From an uncultured Campylobacter sp. (GTDB lineage: Bacteria; Campylobacterota; Campylobacteria; Campylobacterales; Campylobacteraceae), in contig CAMUNZ010000016.1 of assembly GCA_947090385.1 (NCBI GenBank), positions 1-21,333 of the forward strand: a stretch of 21,333 nucleotides of DNA, in the 5' to 3' direction. Of this stretch, positions 1 through 7,677 are shown piece after piece. Below the pieces are notes generated by a model. The model did no database searches. It was not told the origin of the DNA and worked only from the letters and a program-made list of their open reading frames with translations. Every line of letters begins with the position of its first letter. The first letter of the stretch is position 1. Both the position numbers and the translations under genes were made by a program.

Positions 1-2
1 AA

Positions 3-65
3 GCTATTAAAAAAAGACACAAAATACTGGAAAATTTTGTTTTAGAAACTTGGAATTTTAAATAG
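3..65 (+). CDS. Possible 3' end of an unidentified gene entering from the left edge
   Basis: Twenty codons are open from the left edge to a TAG at 63-65, ending in the residues ENFVLETWNFK. I do not recognise the family. It may be the C-terminus of a plus-strand gene that starts outside the window, or chance open sequence: another frame is also open for 14 codons, and the stretch is too short to judge. The hairpin at 89-109 that follows would suit convergent genes on either side. Confidence 0.25.
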   Translation, partial: AIKKRHKILENFVLETWNFK

Positions 66-88
66 ATTAAATTTCAAATGAATATAAA

Positions 89-109
89 AAGCGCTTTATA
101 CAAGCGCTT
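89..109 (-). terminator. Hairpin terminator behind the dsbA-like pseudogene
   Basis: An 8-bp perfect stem (AAGCGCTT at 89-96 and again at 102-109; the unit is its own reverse complement) encloses a 5-base loop. On the minus strand it is followed by a T-rich run (TTTATATT, 88-81). It lies 24 bases past the stop of the minus-strand dsbA-like remnant, where an intrinsic terminator is expected. The plus-strand side lacks a T run, so it probably serves mainly the minus strand. Confidence 0.6.
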
Positions 110-132
110 AAATTATATAAAAGAAGAAAATT

Positions 133-743
133 TCACTCTTTATTTAATAAATCAGATATTATTTCAACAAAATCTTCTTCTGATTTTATGGCTGAAGGAT
201 TTATTAAATATTTTCCAGATATTAAATATGAAGGTGTGCCATAAATCGATGCAATTGGCGAAATTTCTTCATAAAATTTAATGTATTTTTTCATTTCATT
301 CGTAGATAAAATTTTGTAAAAATTTTCCTCATCTATTTTTAAAATTTCTAATGCGAAATTTAAAAATTCGTCTTTATTTGTCCAAGTTTTTTTGTCAAAA
401 TAATAAAAAAAATAGTTTTTTATCATTAAATTATAAATTGAGTTTTTATTTTCTATAGAATTTATTTTTTTCATCATCTAAAAATCTACAAACAGCCAAA
501 ATTTCGCCCATTTTTTGCCATATTGTCCTATATACAAAGCTTCCTCTAAAAACAATATCTGGAAAAATTCCTTTTACAAATTTTAAAAGATCTGCTTTAA
601 AATGCATATAACAATGAACGCAAGTATAAGCGTAAAGTTTTGTAATGCTATTTTTGTAAATTTTCTAATTTTTCAGGCAAAGTTGTGTAATTTTGTGAAT
701 TTGCAAAACTTAAAATAAATACTATTTTTGTTAAAATTTTAAT
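133..743 (-). pseudogene. Frameshifted DsbA-like periplasmic thiol:disulfide oxidoreductase
   Basis: Read on the minus strand, three successive frames together make about 203 codons, close to a DsbA precursor. Segment one (743 to a TAG at 650-648) gives a signal-peptide-like start (KILTKIVFILSFANS) followed by NYTTLPEKLENLQK. It has an AAGGA ribosome site at 754-750 but an ATT where the start codon should be. Segment two (about 647-450) carries LYAYTCVHCYMHFKADLL, the CxxC active site of the thioredoxin fold, and later GEILAVCRFLDDEKN. Segment three (477-133) carries the C-terminal half with GTPSYLISGKYLI, the cis-proline loop of DsbA proteins. Intact homologues oxidise cysteines of secreted proteins. 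With two frame changes and no normal start, the gene is probably dead. Only the last 114 codons form an intact reading frame, and that fragment lacks the active site. Repeated sequencing errors are a less likely alternative. Confidence 0.72.
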
Positions 744-887
744 GAAAATTCCTTGCTATAAATTTCAAAAATTGTCAATTTTAACATAATTTTATTTAAT
801 AAATTATCTTTTTTGTTTAAACTACGCTTAAAAGTTTTTTAGTTACTATCCCAAAACTTATTTTAATTTGAAAGCGAAACATAAATA
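744..887. other. Intergenic leader between the dsbA-like remnant and the transporter
   Basis: There is no coding potential in these 144 very AT-rich bases. They should hold the divergent promoters of the remnant (minus) and of the transporter (plus). The best plus-strand -10 candidate is TACTAT at 844-849 behind a T run, about 38 bases before the transporter start, but there is no convincing -35 or extended -10 element. I see no riboswitch-like structure. Confidence 0.35.
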
Positions 888-2228
888 ATGGTTAAAGAAC
901 AATTTTCTAAAATTGGTTTTGTTTTAGCTGTCGCTGGAAGTGCAGTGGGACTTGGAAATGCTTGGAAATTTCCAACTATGGTTGGAAATAACGGCGGAAG
1001 TGCTTTTATAATCTTGTATCTGTTTTTAACTTTTGGCGTTGCTTTTGTGGCATTTTTAGCCGAACTTGCTATAGGAAAGCTTGGCGAAACAGATCTTGTA
1101 AATTCACTTTATAAATTGGCACCAAAACACAAAAAACAGTGGTCTTTAACTGGTTTTTTTATGACTGGTGCTGTTTTGATTGCATCTTTTTATATGGTGA
1201 TTATAGGCTGGATTGTAAAGTATATATATCTTAGTTTTTCATATTTGCCAACTGATAATAAAATAGCAGAAAAAATTTTCAATAATGCAACTTCAAATGA
1301 TTTTTTCGGGGTTGTTATCTGTTTTACTTTCGTTTTTTGTCTTGTTTTTTATACGGTTTCAAAAGGCATAAAAAGCGGTATTGAAAAATTAAATGTTTGG
1401 ATGATGCCAAGTCTTTTTATATTGCTGATTTTAATGTTAATTTATTCGATGACGATGGGTAATGGTTTTATAAATGCTGCAAAATTTCTATTTATACCGA
1501 ATTTTGATATTATTACTCCAAATATAATTTTGGGTGCCTTAGGGCTTGCATTTTTTTCGCTTTCTATGGGCGTTGGAACTATTCCGACATATGCTGCAAG
1601 TTTGCCAGATGGCACAAATATGATTAAATCAACTTTATCGATAATTTTTATAAATATTTTAGTCGGAATTATGATGGGATTAATAGTATTTACTTTTATC
1701 TTCCAATACGGTGGCGATACAACGCAAGGAGGGCCAGGACTGATTTTTATAAGCCTTGCTACGCTTTTTGGAAAATTAGGATTGATAGGAAATATCTTAT
1801 CAATCGCGTTTTTTATATCTTTACTTTTTGCCGGAGTTACTTCGGCTGTTTCGATGATAGAGCCTTTTGCATTTTATTTAATAAATAAATTTGGTATAAG
1901 TCGTAAGAATGCATTATTTTTTATAGGAATTTTTGTTTATATTTTGGCGATTTCTTGCATTTTTTCTCATTATGCACCAACTGCTGAAAATTTTAAAATT
2001 TTTGGCAAATCGTTTTTTTATGCTTTAGATTATTTGACATCAAATATAATGATGCCTCTTGGTGCGATAACATTTAGCATTTTTGTCGGTTTTTTCTTAA
2101 AAAGACGAACTTTGTATATTTTGTTTTCGTATTTTATGAATAAAAATGTTTTTAAAGTTTGGTATTTTGCTTTAAGATTTATCGTACCAGTTGCTATTTT
2201 GGCAATTATGATTTATCAAATTGTTTAA
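888..2228 (+). CDS. Sodium-dependent NSS/SNF-family transporter
   Basis: A 446-residue inner-membrane symporter of the neurotransmitter:sodium symporter family (LeuT/MhsT type), which couples Na+ entry to uptake of an amino acid or similar small solute. The N-terminus carries the family signature: GSAVGLGNAWKFP in the unwound first helix, then NNGGSAFIILYL, at about residues 17-45. About eleven hydrophobic helices follow, and the length is usual for bacterial members. The substrate cannot be read from the sequence. The ATG at 888 is preceded only by a weak purine stretch (GAAAG, 871-875). pycB follows 68 bases later. In C. jejuni, as I recall, pycB neighbours two such transporters in tandem (Cj0934c, Cj0935c); here there is one. 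Assignment to the family is secure; function beyond that is inference. Confidence 0.93.
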   Translation: MVKEQFSKIGFVLAVAGSAVGLGNAWKFPTMVGNNGGSAFIILYLFLTFGVAFVAFLAELAIGKLGETDLVNSLYKLAPKHKKQWSLTGFFMTGAVLIASFYMVIIGWIVKYIYLSFSYLPTDNKIAEKIFNNATSNDFFGVVICFTFVFCLVFYTVSKGIKSGIEKLNVWMMPSLFILLILMLIYSMTMGNGFINAAKFLFIPNFDIITPNIILGALGLAFFSLSMGVGTIPTYAASLPDGTNMIKSTLSIIFINILVGIMMGLIVFTFIFQYGGDTTQGGPGLIFISLATLFGKLGLIGNILSIAFFISLLFAGVTSAVSMIEPFAFYLINKFGISRKNALFFIGIFVYILAISCIFSHYAPTAENFKIFGKSFFYALDYLTSNIMMPLGAITFSIFVGFFLKRRTLYILFSYFMNKNVFKVWYFALRFIVPVAILAIMIYQIV

Positions 2229-2267
2229 TTTTAATATTTTGTAAGTTGTATTAAATTTAAAAAATAA

Positions 2268-2273
2268 TAAAAT
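2268..2273 (+). promoter_or_regulatory. Candidate -10 element for pycB
   Basis: TAAAAT (five of six consensus bases) sits 23 bases before the pycB ATG in a very AT-rich 68-base gap. Campylobacter sigma-70 promoters often lack a clear -35, so the -10 is the only guide. In DNA this AT-rich the match could be chance, and read-through from the transporter gene is possible. Confidence 0.3.
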
Positions 2274-2296
2274 CTCAAGTTCTAAAGGGGAAATTT

Positions 2297-4096
2297 ATGG
2301 CAAAAAAATTTATCGATATTATGGATACCACTTTTAGGGATGGTTTTCAATCAGTTTTTGGAGCGAGAGTTTTGATGAATGATTTTTTTCCTGCTGTTGA
2401 AGCTGCGAAAGAAGCAGGGATAAATCATTTTGAATTCGGTGGCGGAGCGAGATTTCAAAGTCTATATTTTTATACAAATGAAGATGCATTTTTAATGATG
2501 GATAAATTTCGTCAAATAGTAGGAAAAGAAGCAAATCTTCAAACTTTAAGCAGAGGCGTAAATACTGTTACGCTTGATACTGGAAGTAAAGAAATAGTAG
2601 ATCTTCATGCAAAACTTTTTGTAAAACATGGCACAACAACGATTAGAAATTTCGATGCTTTAAATGATGTTAAAAATTTAGAATATAGCGGACGCTGTAT
2701 AAAAAAATATGGTTTAAAACATGAAATTGTAATAACTATGATGGATTTGCCACCAAAATGTGTTGGTGCTCATGATGCTGAATTTTATGAAAAAATTTTA
2801 AAAGAAATTTTAGCAAGCGACATTCCTTTTGATAGTATTTGTTTTAAAGACGCAAGTGGCACAAGTAGTCCAGAAAAAGTTTATCAAACGATAAAAATGG
2901 CAAGAAAATTACTTCCGCAAAATATGCACATTAGACTTCATACTCATGAAACTGCTGGTGTTAGCGTGGCTTGTTACTTAGCAGCGCTTGAAGCAGGAGT
3001 TGATGGAATTGATCTTGCAGCAAGTCCAGTAAGCGGCGGAACTTCTCAACCTGATATTTTGACCATGCTACATGCAATAAAAGGAAAAGATTATGATCTT
3101 GGCGGTCTTGAGATTGAAAAAATTTTAAAATATGAAGATGTTTTGCATGATTGTTTAAAAGATTATTTTATACCACCAGAAGCTACGCAAGTAAGCCCGC
3201 TTATACCTTTTTCACCGATGCCAGGCGGTGCATTGACTGCAAATACACAAATGATGCGAGATAATAATATTTTACATAAATTTCCAGAAGTTATAAAAGC
3301 TATGCGAGAAGTTGTCGAAAAAGGTGGCTATGGCACAAGTGTAACTCCTGTAAGCCAATTTTATTTTCAGCAAGCTTTTAATAATGTAATGTTTGGCAAA
3401 TGGCAAAAAATCGCCGAAGGATATGGAAAAATGGTATTAGGATATTTCGGAAAAACTCCTGTAAAACCAGACGATATGATAATAAAATTAGCAAGCGAAC
3501 AACTAAATTTAGTTCCGACAGATAAGCCAGCTATAGATATAGCAGATGGTGATGAAAAAAAATCAATTGCTTATGCTAAAAAAATTTTAGAAGAAAATAA
3601 AATCGAAATCAACGAAGAAAATATTTTTATTTATCTTGCTTGTAAAGAAAAAGGTTTAACTTTCTTGAAAGGCGAAGCAAAAGTAAATGTTCGAAAAATT
3701 TCACAAATGCCAAAAACAGAAATAAAACAAGTACAAAAATCAAATGGAAAATATTGCGTTGTTGTAAATGGAAATACTTATAATGTCGAGGTAAAAGACG
3801 GATTTAATTCTATTTCGCAAATTCCAGTTGTTGCTACAAAAGAAGAAGAAAAGCCACAAATTTTAAAATCTAGCGAAAATGCTGGTAAAAATATCGTCGC
3901 CACACTTCCTGGAAATGTTTTTAAAATATTGGTAAATAAAGGAGATAGCGTAAAAGCAGGGCAACAAATCGTAGTTTTAGAAGCTATGAAAATGGAAATT
4001 CCAATAGAATCTCCAATTGACGGTAAAATAGAAGAAATTTATGTAAAAACAGGCGATACAGTGGATTCAGATCAACTTATCGCTACACTTCAATAA
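2297..4096 (+). CDS. pycB: Pyruvate carboxylase subunit B / oxaloacetate decarboxylase alpha-type carboxyltransferase with biotinyl domain
   Basis: A 599-residue biotin-carrying carboxyltransferase. In Campylobacter the two-subunit pyruvate carboxylase (PycA biotin carboxylase plus PycB) makes oxaloacetate from pyruvate, an anaplerotic step in organisms living on amino and organic acids. The N-terminal HMGL-like TIM barrel starts with MDTTFRDGFQS. It holds the lysine of ICFKDASG (K184), carboxylated in the family, and the metal-binding RLHTHE (H215, H217). A conserved carboxylase domain follows, and the C-terminus is a biotinyl domain with EAMKMEI, the modified lysine being K565. The ATG has a strong ribosome site (AAAGGGG). 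No pycA or oad beta/gamma genes are in the window, so pyruvate carboxylase rather than a Na+-pumping decarboxylase is inferred from the Campylobacter precedent (Cj0933c). Cytoplasmic. Confidence 0.92.
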   Translation: MAKKFIDIMDTTFRDGFQSVFGARVLMNDFFPAVEAAKEAGINHFEFGGGARFQSLYFYTNEDAFLMMDKFRQIVGKEANLQTLSRGVNTVTLDTGSKEIVDLHAKLFVKHGTTTIRNFDALNDVKNLEYSGRCIKKYGLKHEIVITMMDLPPKCVGAHDAEFYEKILKEILASDIPFDSICFKDASGTSSPEKVYQTIKMARKLLPQNMHIRLHTHETAGVSVACYLAALEAGVDGIDLAASPVSGGTSQPDILTMLHAIKGKDYDLGGLEIEKILKYEDVLHDCLKDYFIPPEATQVSPLIPFSPMPGGALTANTQMMRDNNILHKFPEVIKAMREVVEKGGYGTSVTPVSQFYFQQAFNNVMFGKWQKIAEGYGKMVLGYFGKTPVKPDDMIIKLASEQLNLVPTDKPAIDIADGDEKKSIAYAKKILEENKIEINEENIFIYLACKEKGLTFLKGEAKVNVRKISQMPKTEIKQVQKSNGKYCVVVNGNTYNVEVKDGFNSISQIPVVATKEEEKPQILKSSENAGKNIVATLPGNVFKILVNKGDSVKAGQQIVVLEAMKMEIPIESPIDGKIEEIYVKTGDTVDSDQLIATLQ

Positions 4097-4100
4097 AATA

Positions 4101-4121
4101 TGGCAAAGTTTAACTTTGCCA
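4101..4121 (+). terminator. Hairpin between pycB and waaC
   Basis: Near-perfect inverted repeat: GGCAAAGTT at 4102-4110 and AACTTTGCC at 4112-4120 around a single T, plus a flanking T-A pair. In practice it is a 7-8 bp stem with a short loop. It begins four bases after the pycB stop and is followed by AAAATTTT rather than a clean T run, so it is a modest terminator or a 3'-end stabiliser. It ends only 10 bases before the waaC start codon. Confidence 0.55.
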
Positions 4122-4131
4122 AAATTTTGAT

Positions 4132-5100
4132 ATGAAAATTGCTATAGTTAGACTTTCGGCACTTGGAGATATAATTCAAACTTCTATAGTTTTGCAATTT
4201 ATAAAAAAGCATTTTGATGACGCTAAAATAGATTGGATTTGCGAAGAAAGATTTGCTGGAATTTTGCAAAATCATCCGCTTTTAAATGAAGTTGTAAAAA
4301 TCAATTTAAAAGATAAAAAAATTGTAAAAACAATCAAAATTTTATTAAAACAAAGATCAAAAAAATACGATTTGGTTATAGATTTTCAAGGGCTTTTAAA
4401 ATCCGCTTTCGTTGCTAGAATTTTGTCTAAAAATTGTGTTGGATTTAGTAAAATTGGAATTAGAAAAGAAAAAATTGCAGAGTTTTTTTATGCTAAAAAA
4501 TTTGACATTTTATATGAAAAAAATGTGATTTTAAGATATTTAGATTTATGTTCAAAAGCTTTAAATTTTCATTACGATGAAAATGAAATTTTGTCAAAAA
4601 AACGCTGTTTTCCTTGTGATTTATATCCAAAAAATGTAACCAAAAAAATTTTAATTATCGCAGGGACGAGTTTAGAAGTTAAAAATTATCCTATAGATTT
4701 ACAAATAAAACTTATAAAATTATTAAAAGATTATGAAATTTTTATATCTTGGGGAAATCAAAACGAAAAAGATCGCGCGCAAATTTTAGCATCAAAAACA
4801 AATGCTGTGATTTTGCCTTCTATAAAACTTTCTGATTTAACACAAAAAATTTGCGAATTTGATTTAGTTATCGGTGGTGATACAGGTCCAACGCATTTAG
4901 CTTTTGCTCAAAATATCGCTTCAATTACGATTTTCGGCGTGACTTCGCATTTAAGAAATTCTTACGAAACGCCAAAAAATCGCACTATAGATGCTGGCAA
5001 AAAAGTTGATGTTTTTGTGACTTGCAAAGACGATTTTTGTATAAAAAACATAAAACCTAAAAAAATTGCAGATTTAGCTAAGGAAATTTTAAATGGATAA
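4132..5100 (+). CDS. waaC: LPS heptosyltransferase I (WaaC)
   Basis: A 322-residue GT-B glycosyltransferase of family GT9 that adds the first L,D-heptose from ADP-heptose to Kdo on lipid A, at the cytoplasmic face of the inner membrane. The start MKIAIVRLSALGDI is typical, with D13 at the position of the catalytic base of E. coli WaaC. The C-terminal GGDTGPTHLA (residues 248-257) is the nucleotide-sugar-binding motif. No Shine-Dalgarno sequence precedes the ATG; the hairpin above occupies that place. An acyltransferase gene overlaps its end by 8 bases, the waaC-htrB/waaM order known from C. jejuni (Cj1133-Cj1134). WaaC rather than WaaF is chosen from this order and from the N-terminal sequence; the second GT9 gene at 6748 fits WaaF. 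Confidence 0.9.
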   Translation: MKIAIVRLSALGDIIQTSIVLQFIKKHFDDAKIDWICEERFAGILQNHPLLNEVVKINLKDKKIVKTIKILLKQRSKKYDLVIDFQGLLKSAFVARILSKNCVGFSKIGIRKEKIAEFFYAKKFDILYEKNVILRYLDLCSKALNFHYDENEILSKKRCFPCDLYPKNVTKKILIIAGTSLEVKNYPIDLQIKLIKLLKDYEIFISWGNQNEKDRAQILASKTNAVILPSIKLSDLTQKICEFDLVIGGDTGPTHLAFAQNIASITIFGVTSHLRNSYETPKNRTIDAGKKVDVFVTCKDDFCIKNIKPKKIADLAKEILNG

Positions 5101-5965
5101 AATTTATTTGACGGCTTATTATTTTGTGAAATTTGTAGTTTTTGTTTTACCGAATTTTTGTTTAAATGGCTTTGCAAATTTTATAGCTTTTTTTGCTTAT
5201 TTAATTGATAAAAAGCATAAAAGAATTATTTTGGCTAATTTAAATTTAGCTTTCGGTGATAAAATTTCTCACGAAAAAAAGCTAGAAATTTGTAAAAATT
5301 GTTATAAATTTTTTGCAAATTTTGGTATAGATTTTATAAAAAATCAAAATACAACGAAAGAAAAAATTCTTCAAAAAGTAAATTTCGAAAATGAAAAAAT
5401 TATGCAAGATGCTTTGAATTCTGGGCGTGGTGTTATTTTGCAAACTGCGCATTTTGGAAATTGGGAGCTTGCAAGTTTAGCGATTGCTGCAAAATTTGGA
5501 AAAATTAGCGTAATTGGTCGAAATTTAGATAGCGCCGTGATGGATAAAATTTTAATCAAAAATCGCACTCAATTTGATATTGAATTGATATCAAAAACAA
5601 AAGCTGCAAAAAATAGTTTAAAAGCTTTGAAAAACGGCAGAATTTTAGGAATTTTAACAGATCAAAATACTATAAAAAGCGAAGGCATAAAAGTCTCTTT
5701 TTTTGGAAAAGATGTTTTGCATACGTCCGCTGCTTCGATATTTGCGCAAAAAACTGATGCTTTGATTGTTTCAGCTTTTATTTGTGAAAATGTTGTTAAA
5801 TTTTTTGAGCCAATCGATATCAATAAATTTGATAAAAATGAAGCAGTTTTAAAAGCTACGCAACTTCAAAGTAATGCGACAGAAAATATAATTCGTCAAA
5901 AACCAGAAGAGTATTTTTGGTTTCATAAACGTTTTAAAGCATTTTACGGAGAAATTTATGAATAA
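5093..5965 (+). CDS. waaM: Lipid A biosynthesis lauroyl/myristoyl acyltransferase
   Basis: A 290-residue member of the HtrB/LpxL (WaaM) family of inner-membrane acyltransferases, which add a secondary acyl chain to Kdo-lipid A. The N-terminus has a hydrophobic anchor (about residues 8-35). The HX4E active-site motif is H120-F-G-N-W-E125, followed by the conserved block GRILGILTDQNTIKSEGIKV. Length is normal (about 290-310). The ATG is preceded by AAGGA at 5080-5084; the gene overlaps waaC by 8 bases and is overlapped by the next gene by 8, so translation of the three is probably coupled. Chain-length specificity cannot be predicted. The family is also called htrB or lpxL in other annotations. 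Confidence 0.9.
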   Translation: MDKIYLTAYYFVKFVVFVLPNFCLNGFANFIAFFAYLIDKKHKRIILANLNLAFGDKISHEKKLEICKNCYKFFANFGIDFIKNQNTTKEKILQKVNFENEKIMQDALNSGRGVILQTAHFGNWELASLAIAAKFGKISVIGRNLDSAVMDKILIKNRTQFDIELISKTKAAKNSLKALKNGRILGILTDQNTIKSEGIKVSFFGKDVLHTSAASIFAQKTDALIVSAFICENVVKFFEPIDINKFDKNEAVLKATQLQSNATENIIRQKPEEYFWFHKRFKAFYGEIYE

Positions 5966-6665
5966 ATTAAGCATAGTAATTTTGACTTTTAATAGTCAAA
6001 AATATTTAAATGAAGTTTTAAAATCTTGTAATTTTGCCGATGAAATTGTCGTTATAGATAGCGGATCTAGCGATAAAACAGAAGAAATTTGTAAAAATTT
6101 CAATGTGAAATTTGTTTATCAAAAATGGTTGGGATTTGGTTTGCAAAAGAAATTTGGAGTAAATCAAACAAAAAATGACTGGGTTTTTGTGCTTGATAGT
6201 GATGAAATTATTTTAGATGATTTAAAAAATGAAATTTTAAATGTTTTAAAAGAGCCAAATTTTCAAGCTTACAAAGTTGCAAGATTAAACTATTTTTTTG
6301 GAAAAATAATTAAATCTATGGGGCTTTATCCGGATTATTCTATCCGTTTATTTAATAAAAATTATGCGAATTTTAACGATAGAAAAGTTCATGAAAGTGT
6401 CGAATTTAGCGGTAAAAATTTAAAATTTGGTAAGCTAAAAAATCCATTTAAACATTATGCTTATGAAACGATCGAACAATTTATTTCAAAACAAAATAAT
6501 TATTCAACTCTTGGTGCTAAAAAAAATAAATTTAAAGCTATTTTTAGCCCATTTTGGACATTTTTTAGACTTTTTATTTTAAAAGGTGGTTTTAAAAATG
6601 GTTTTGATGGATTTGTAATCGCAAAATTATATTCTCAATACTCTTTTTGGAAATATATAAAATAG
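5958..6665 (+). CDS. Family 2 glycosyltransferase, WaaE/LgtF-like
   Basis: A 235-residue GT-A fold, family GT2 enzyme. It opens with the nucleotide-sugar site SIVILTFNSQKYL and IVVIDSGSSDKT, has the metal-binding DSDE at residues 80-83, and contains PDYSIRLFNK and KVHESVE. These blocks are typical of the WaaE/KdtX/LgtF group, which adds a glucose to the first heptose of the LPS core. Beta-1,4-glucosyltransfer to heptose I is therefore the likely role. In C. jejuni the gene at this place (Cj1135) is a longer two-domain enzyme, whereas this one has a single domain. It starts inside the acyltransferase gene with a GGAG ribosome site, and its TAG lies in a small palindrome (AAATAGCGCTATTT). Confidence 0.82.
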   Translation: MNKLSIVILTFNSQKYLNEVLKSCNFADEIVVIDSGSSDKTEEICKNFNVKFVYQKWLGFGLQKKFGVNQTKNDWVFVLDSDEIILDDLKNEILNVLKEPNFQAYKVARLNYFFGKIIKSMGLYPDYSIRLFNKNYANFNDRKVHESVEFSGKNLKFGKLKNPFKHYAYETIEQFISKQNNYSTLGAKKNKFKAIFSPFWTFFRLFILKGGFKNGFDGFVIAKLYSQYSFWKYIK

Positions 6666-6714
6666 CGCTATTTGTGAGTTTTTATAAAAATTTAAAATTT
6701 TAAGTAAAAATAAT

Positions 6715-6720
6715 TATACT
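6715..6720 (+). promoter_or_regulatory. Likely -10 element of waaF
   Basis: TATACT (five of six consensus bases) lies 27 bases before the chosen waaF start in a 76-base gap, following an A/T-rich stretch as in Campylobacter sigma-70 promoters. Transcription would start near 6727, leaving a leader of about 20 bases that includes AAAGG (6736-6740). Confidence 0.45.
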
Positions 6721-6747
6721 TTTAAAAAATTTTTTAAAGGTTTGATT

Positions 6748-7677
6748 TTGCGAATTTTTATAGAGCTTCCGACTTGGCTAGGAGATGGCGTTATGGCGTC
6801 CATGGCGATTGAAAATTTGGTTTTAAATTTTCCAAATTCTAAAATTGTTTTTTTTGGTTCATTTGTTTCGATAAATTTGTATCAAAATCATCCAAATTTA
6901 GAAAAATTAGTTTTAGACGATAGCAAAAAATCGAAATTTCGTCTTTTTAAACTTATGCAAATTTTAAGAAATTTAGGCGAATTTGATATTGCTTTAAGTT
7001 TTCGTAGCTCTTTTGCTTCAAAATTTGGATTTTTGTTTTTAAATGCTTCCAAAAAAGCAATTTTTAATAAAAAAATTTCAAATTCTCATCAAGCAGAAAA
7101 ATATTTAAAATTTGTAATGGATTTTTTGAAAATAAAACAAAATTTTAAAAATTTAAAACTGTATTTTTCGCCGAAAAAATTTGATAAAAAAATTTTGGCT
7201 TTAAATCCAGGCGCAAGTTATGGAAGTGCTAAAAGATGGTATCCAGAATATTTTGCAAAAGTTGGAGTTTATTTTAAAGATGAGTATGAAATTTTGATTT
7301 TTGGTGGAAAAAATGAAATTGAAATTTGCGAAAATATCGCTGAAATTCTTGCAAAAAATGGCGTTAAATTTATTAATTTATGTGGCAAAACGTCGATTAA
7401 AGAGCTTTGCGAAAATATCGCTGGAGTTGAAAAATTTATTACAAATGATAGCGGTCCGATGCATATCGCAGCAGCTTTTAAAGTCCATACAATCGCGCTT
7501 TTTGGACCTACAAAATTTAACGAAACTTCTCCGTATAAAAATGAAAACGCAAAAATTTTACATTTAAATTTGCCTTGCATGCCGTGCATGAAGCGAGTTT
7601 GTCCGATAAAAACTCACGATTGCATGAAAAATTTAACGCCAAATTTAGTTATCAAAACTTTGAAAGAAGCTTTTTAA
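6748..7677 (+). CDS. waaF: LPS heptosyltransferase II (WaaF), TTG start
   Basis: A 309-residue GT9 enzyme that transfers the second heptose onto heptose I of the LOS inner core. The TTG at 6748 is preferred over the in-frame TTG at 6742. It lies 7 bases after the AAAGG site (6736-6740), the earlier one lies one base after it, and it gives MRIFIELPTWLGDGVMAS, placing the catalytic aspartate at D13 as in E. coli WaaF. The C-terminal half has NDSGPMHIAAA (residues 233 onward) and a cysteine cluster (CMPCMKRVCPIKTHDC) typical of WaaF. The final 26 bases overlap the end of lnt on the other strand, and no terminator is visible, so converging transcripts must read into each other. In C. jejuni heptose-synthesis genes follow waaF; here they do not. 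Confidence 0.9.
   Translation: MRIFIELPTWLGDGVMASMAIENLVLNFPNSKIVFFGSFVSINLYQNHPNLEKLVLDDSKKSKFRLFKLMQILRNLGEFDIALSFRSSFASKFGFLFLNASKKAIFNKKISNSHQAEKYLKFVMDFLKIKQNFKNLKLYFSPKKFDKKILALNPGASYGSAKRWYPEYFAKVGVYFKDEYEILIFGGKNEIEICENIAEILAKNGVKFINLCGKTSIKELCENIAGVEKFITNDSGPMHIAAAFKVHTIALFGPTKFNETSPYKNENAKILHLNLPCMPCMKRVCPIKTHDCMKNLTPNLVIKTLKEAF

Noticed and set aside
78..281. A 67-codon plus-strand open frame near the left edge
   Set aside because: It runs antisense through the dsbA-like remnant and the hairpin, has no ribosome site and no recognisable sequence; the minus-strand reading explains the region.
6658..6671. Palindrome AAATAGCGCTATTT at the GT2 stop as a terminator
   Set aside because: It leaves only a 5-bp stem around a GCGC loop, and the T run begins 5 bases later, so it is too weak to call a terminator.
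7269..7589. A 106-codon minus-strand open frame inside waaF
   Set aside because: It is a shadow of the waaF coding frame: waaF has clear GT9 motifs there, and this frame has no start context or family resemblance.
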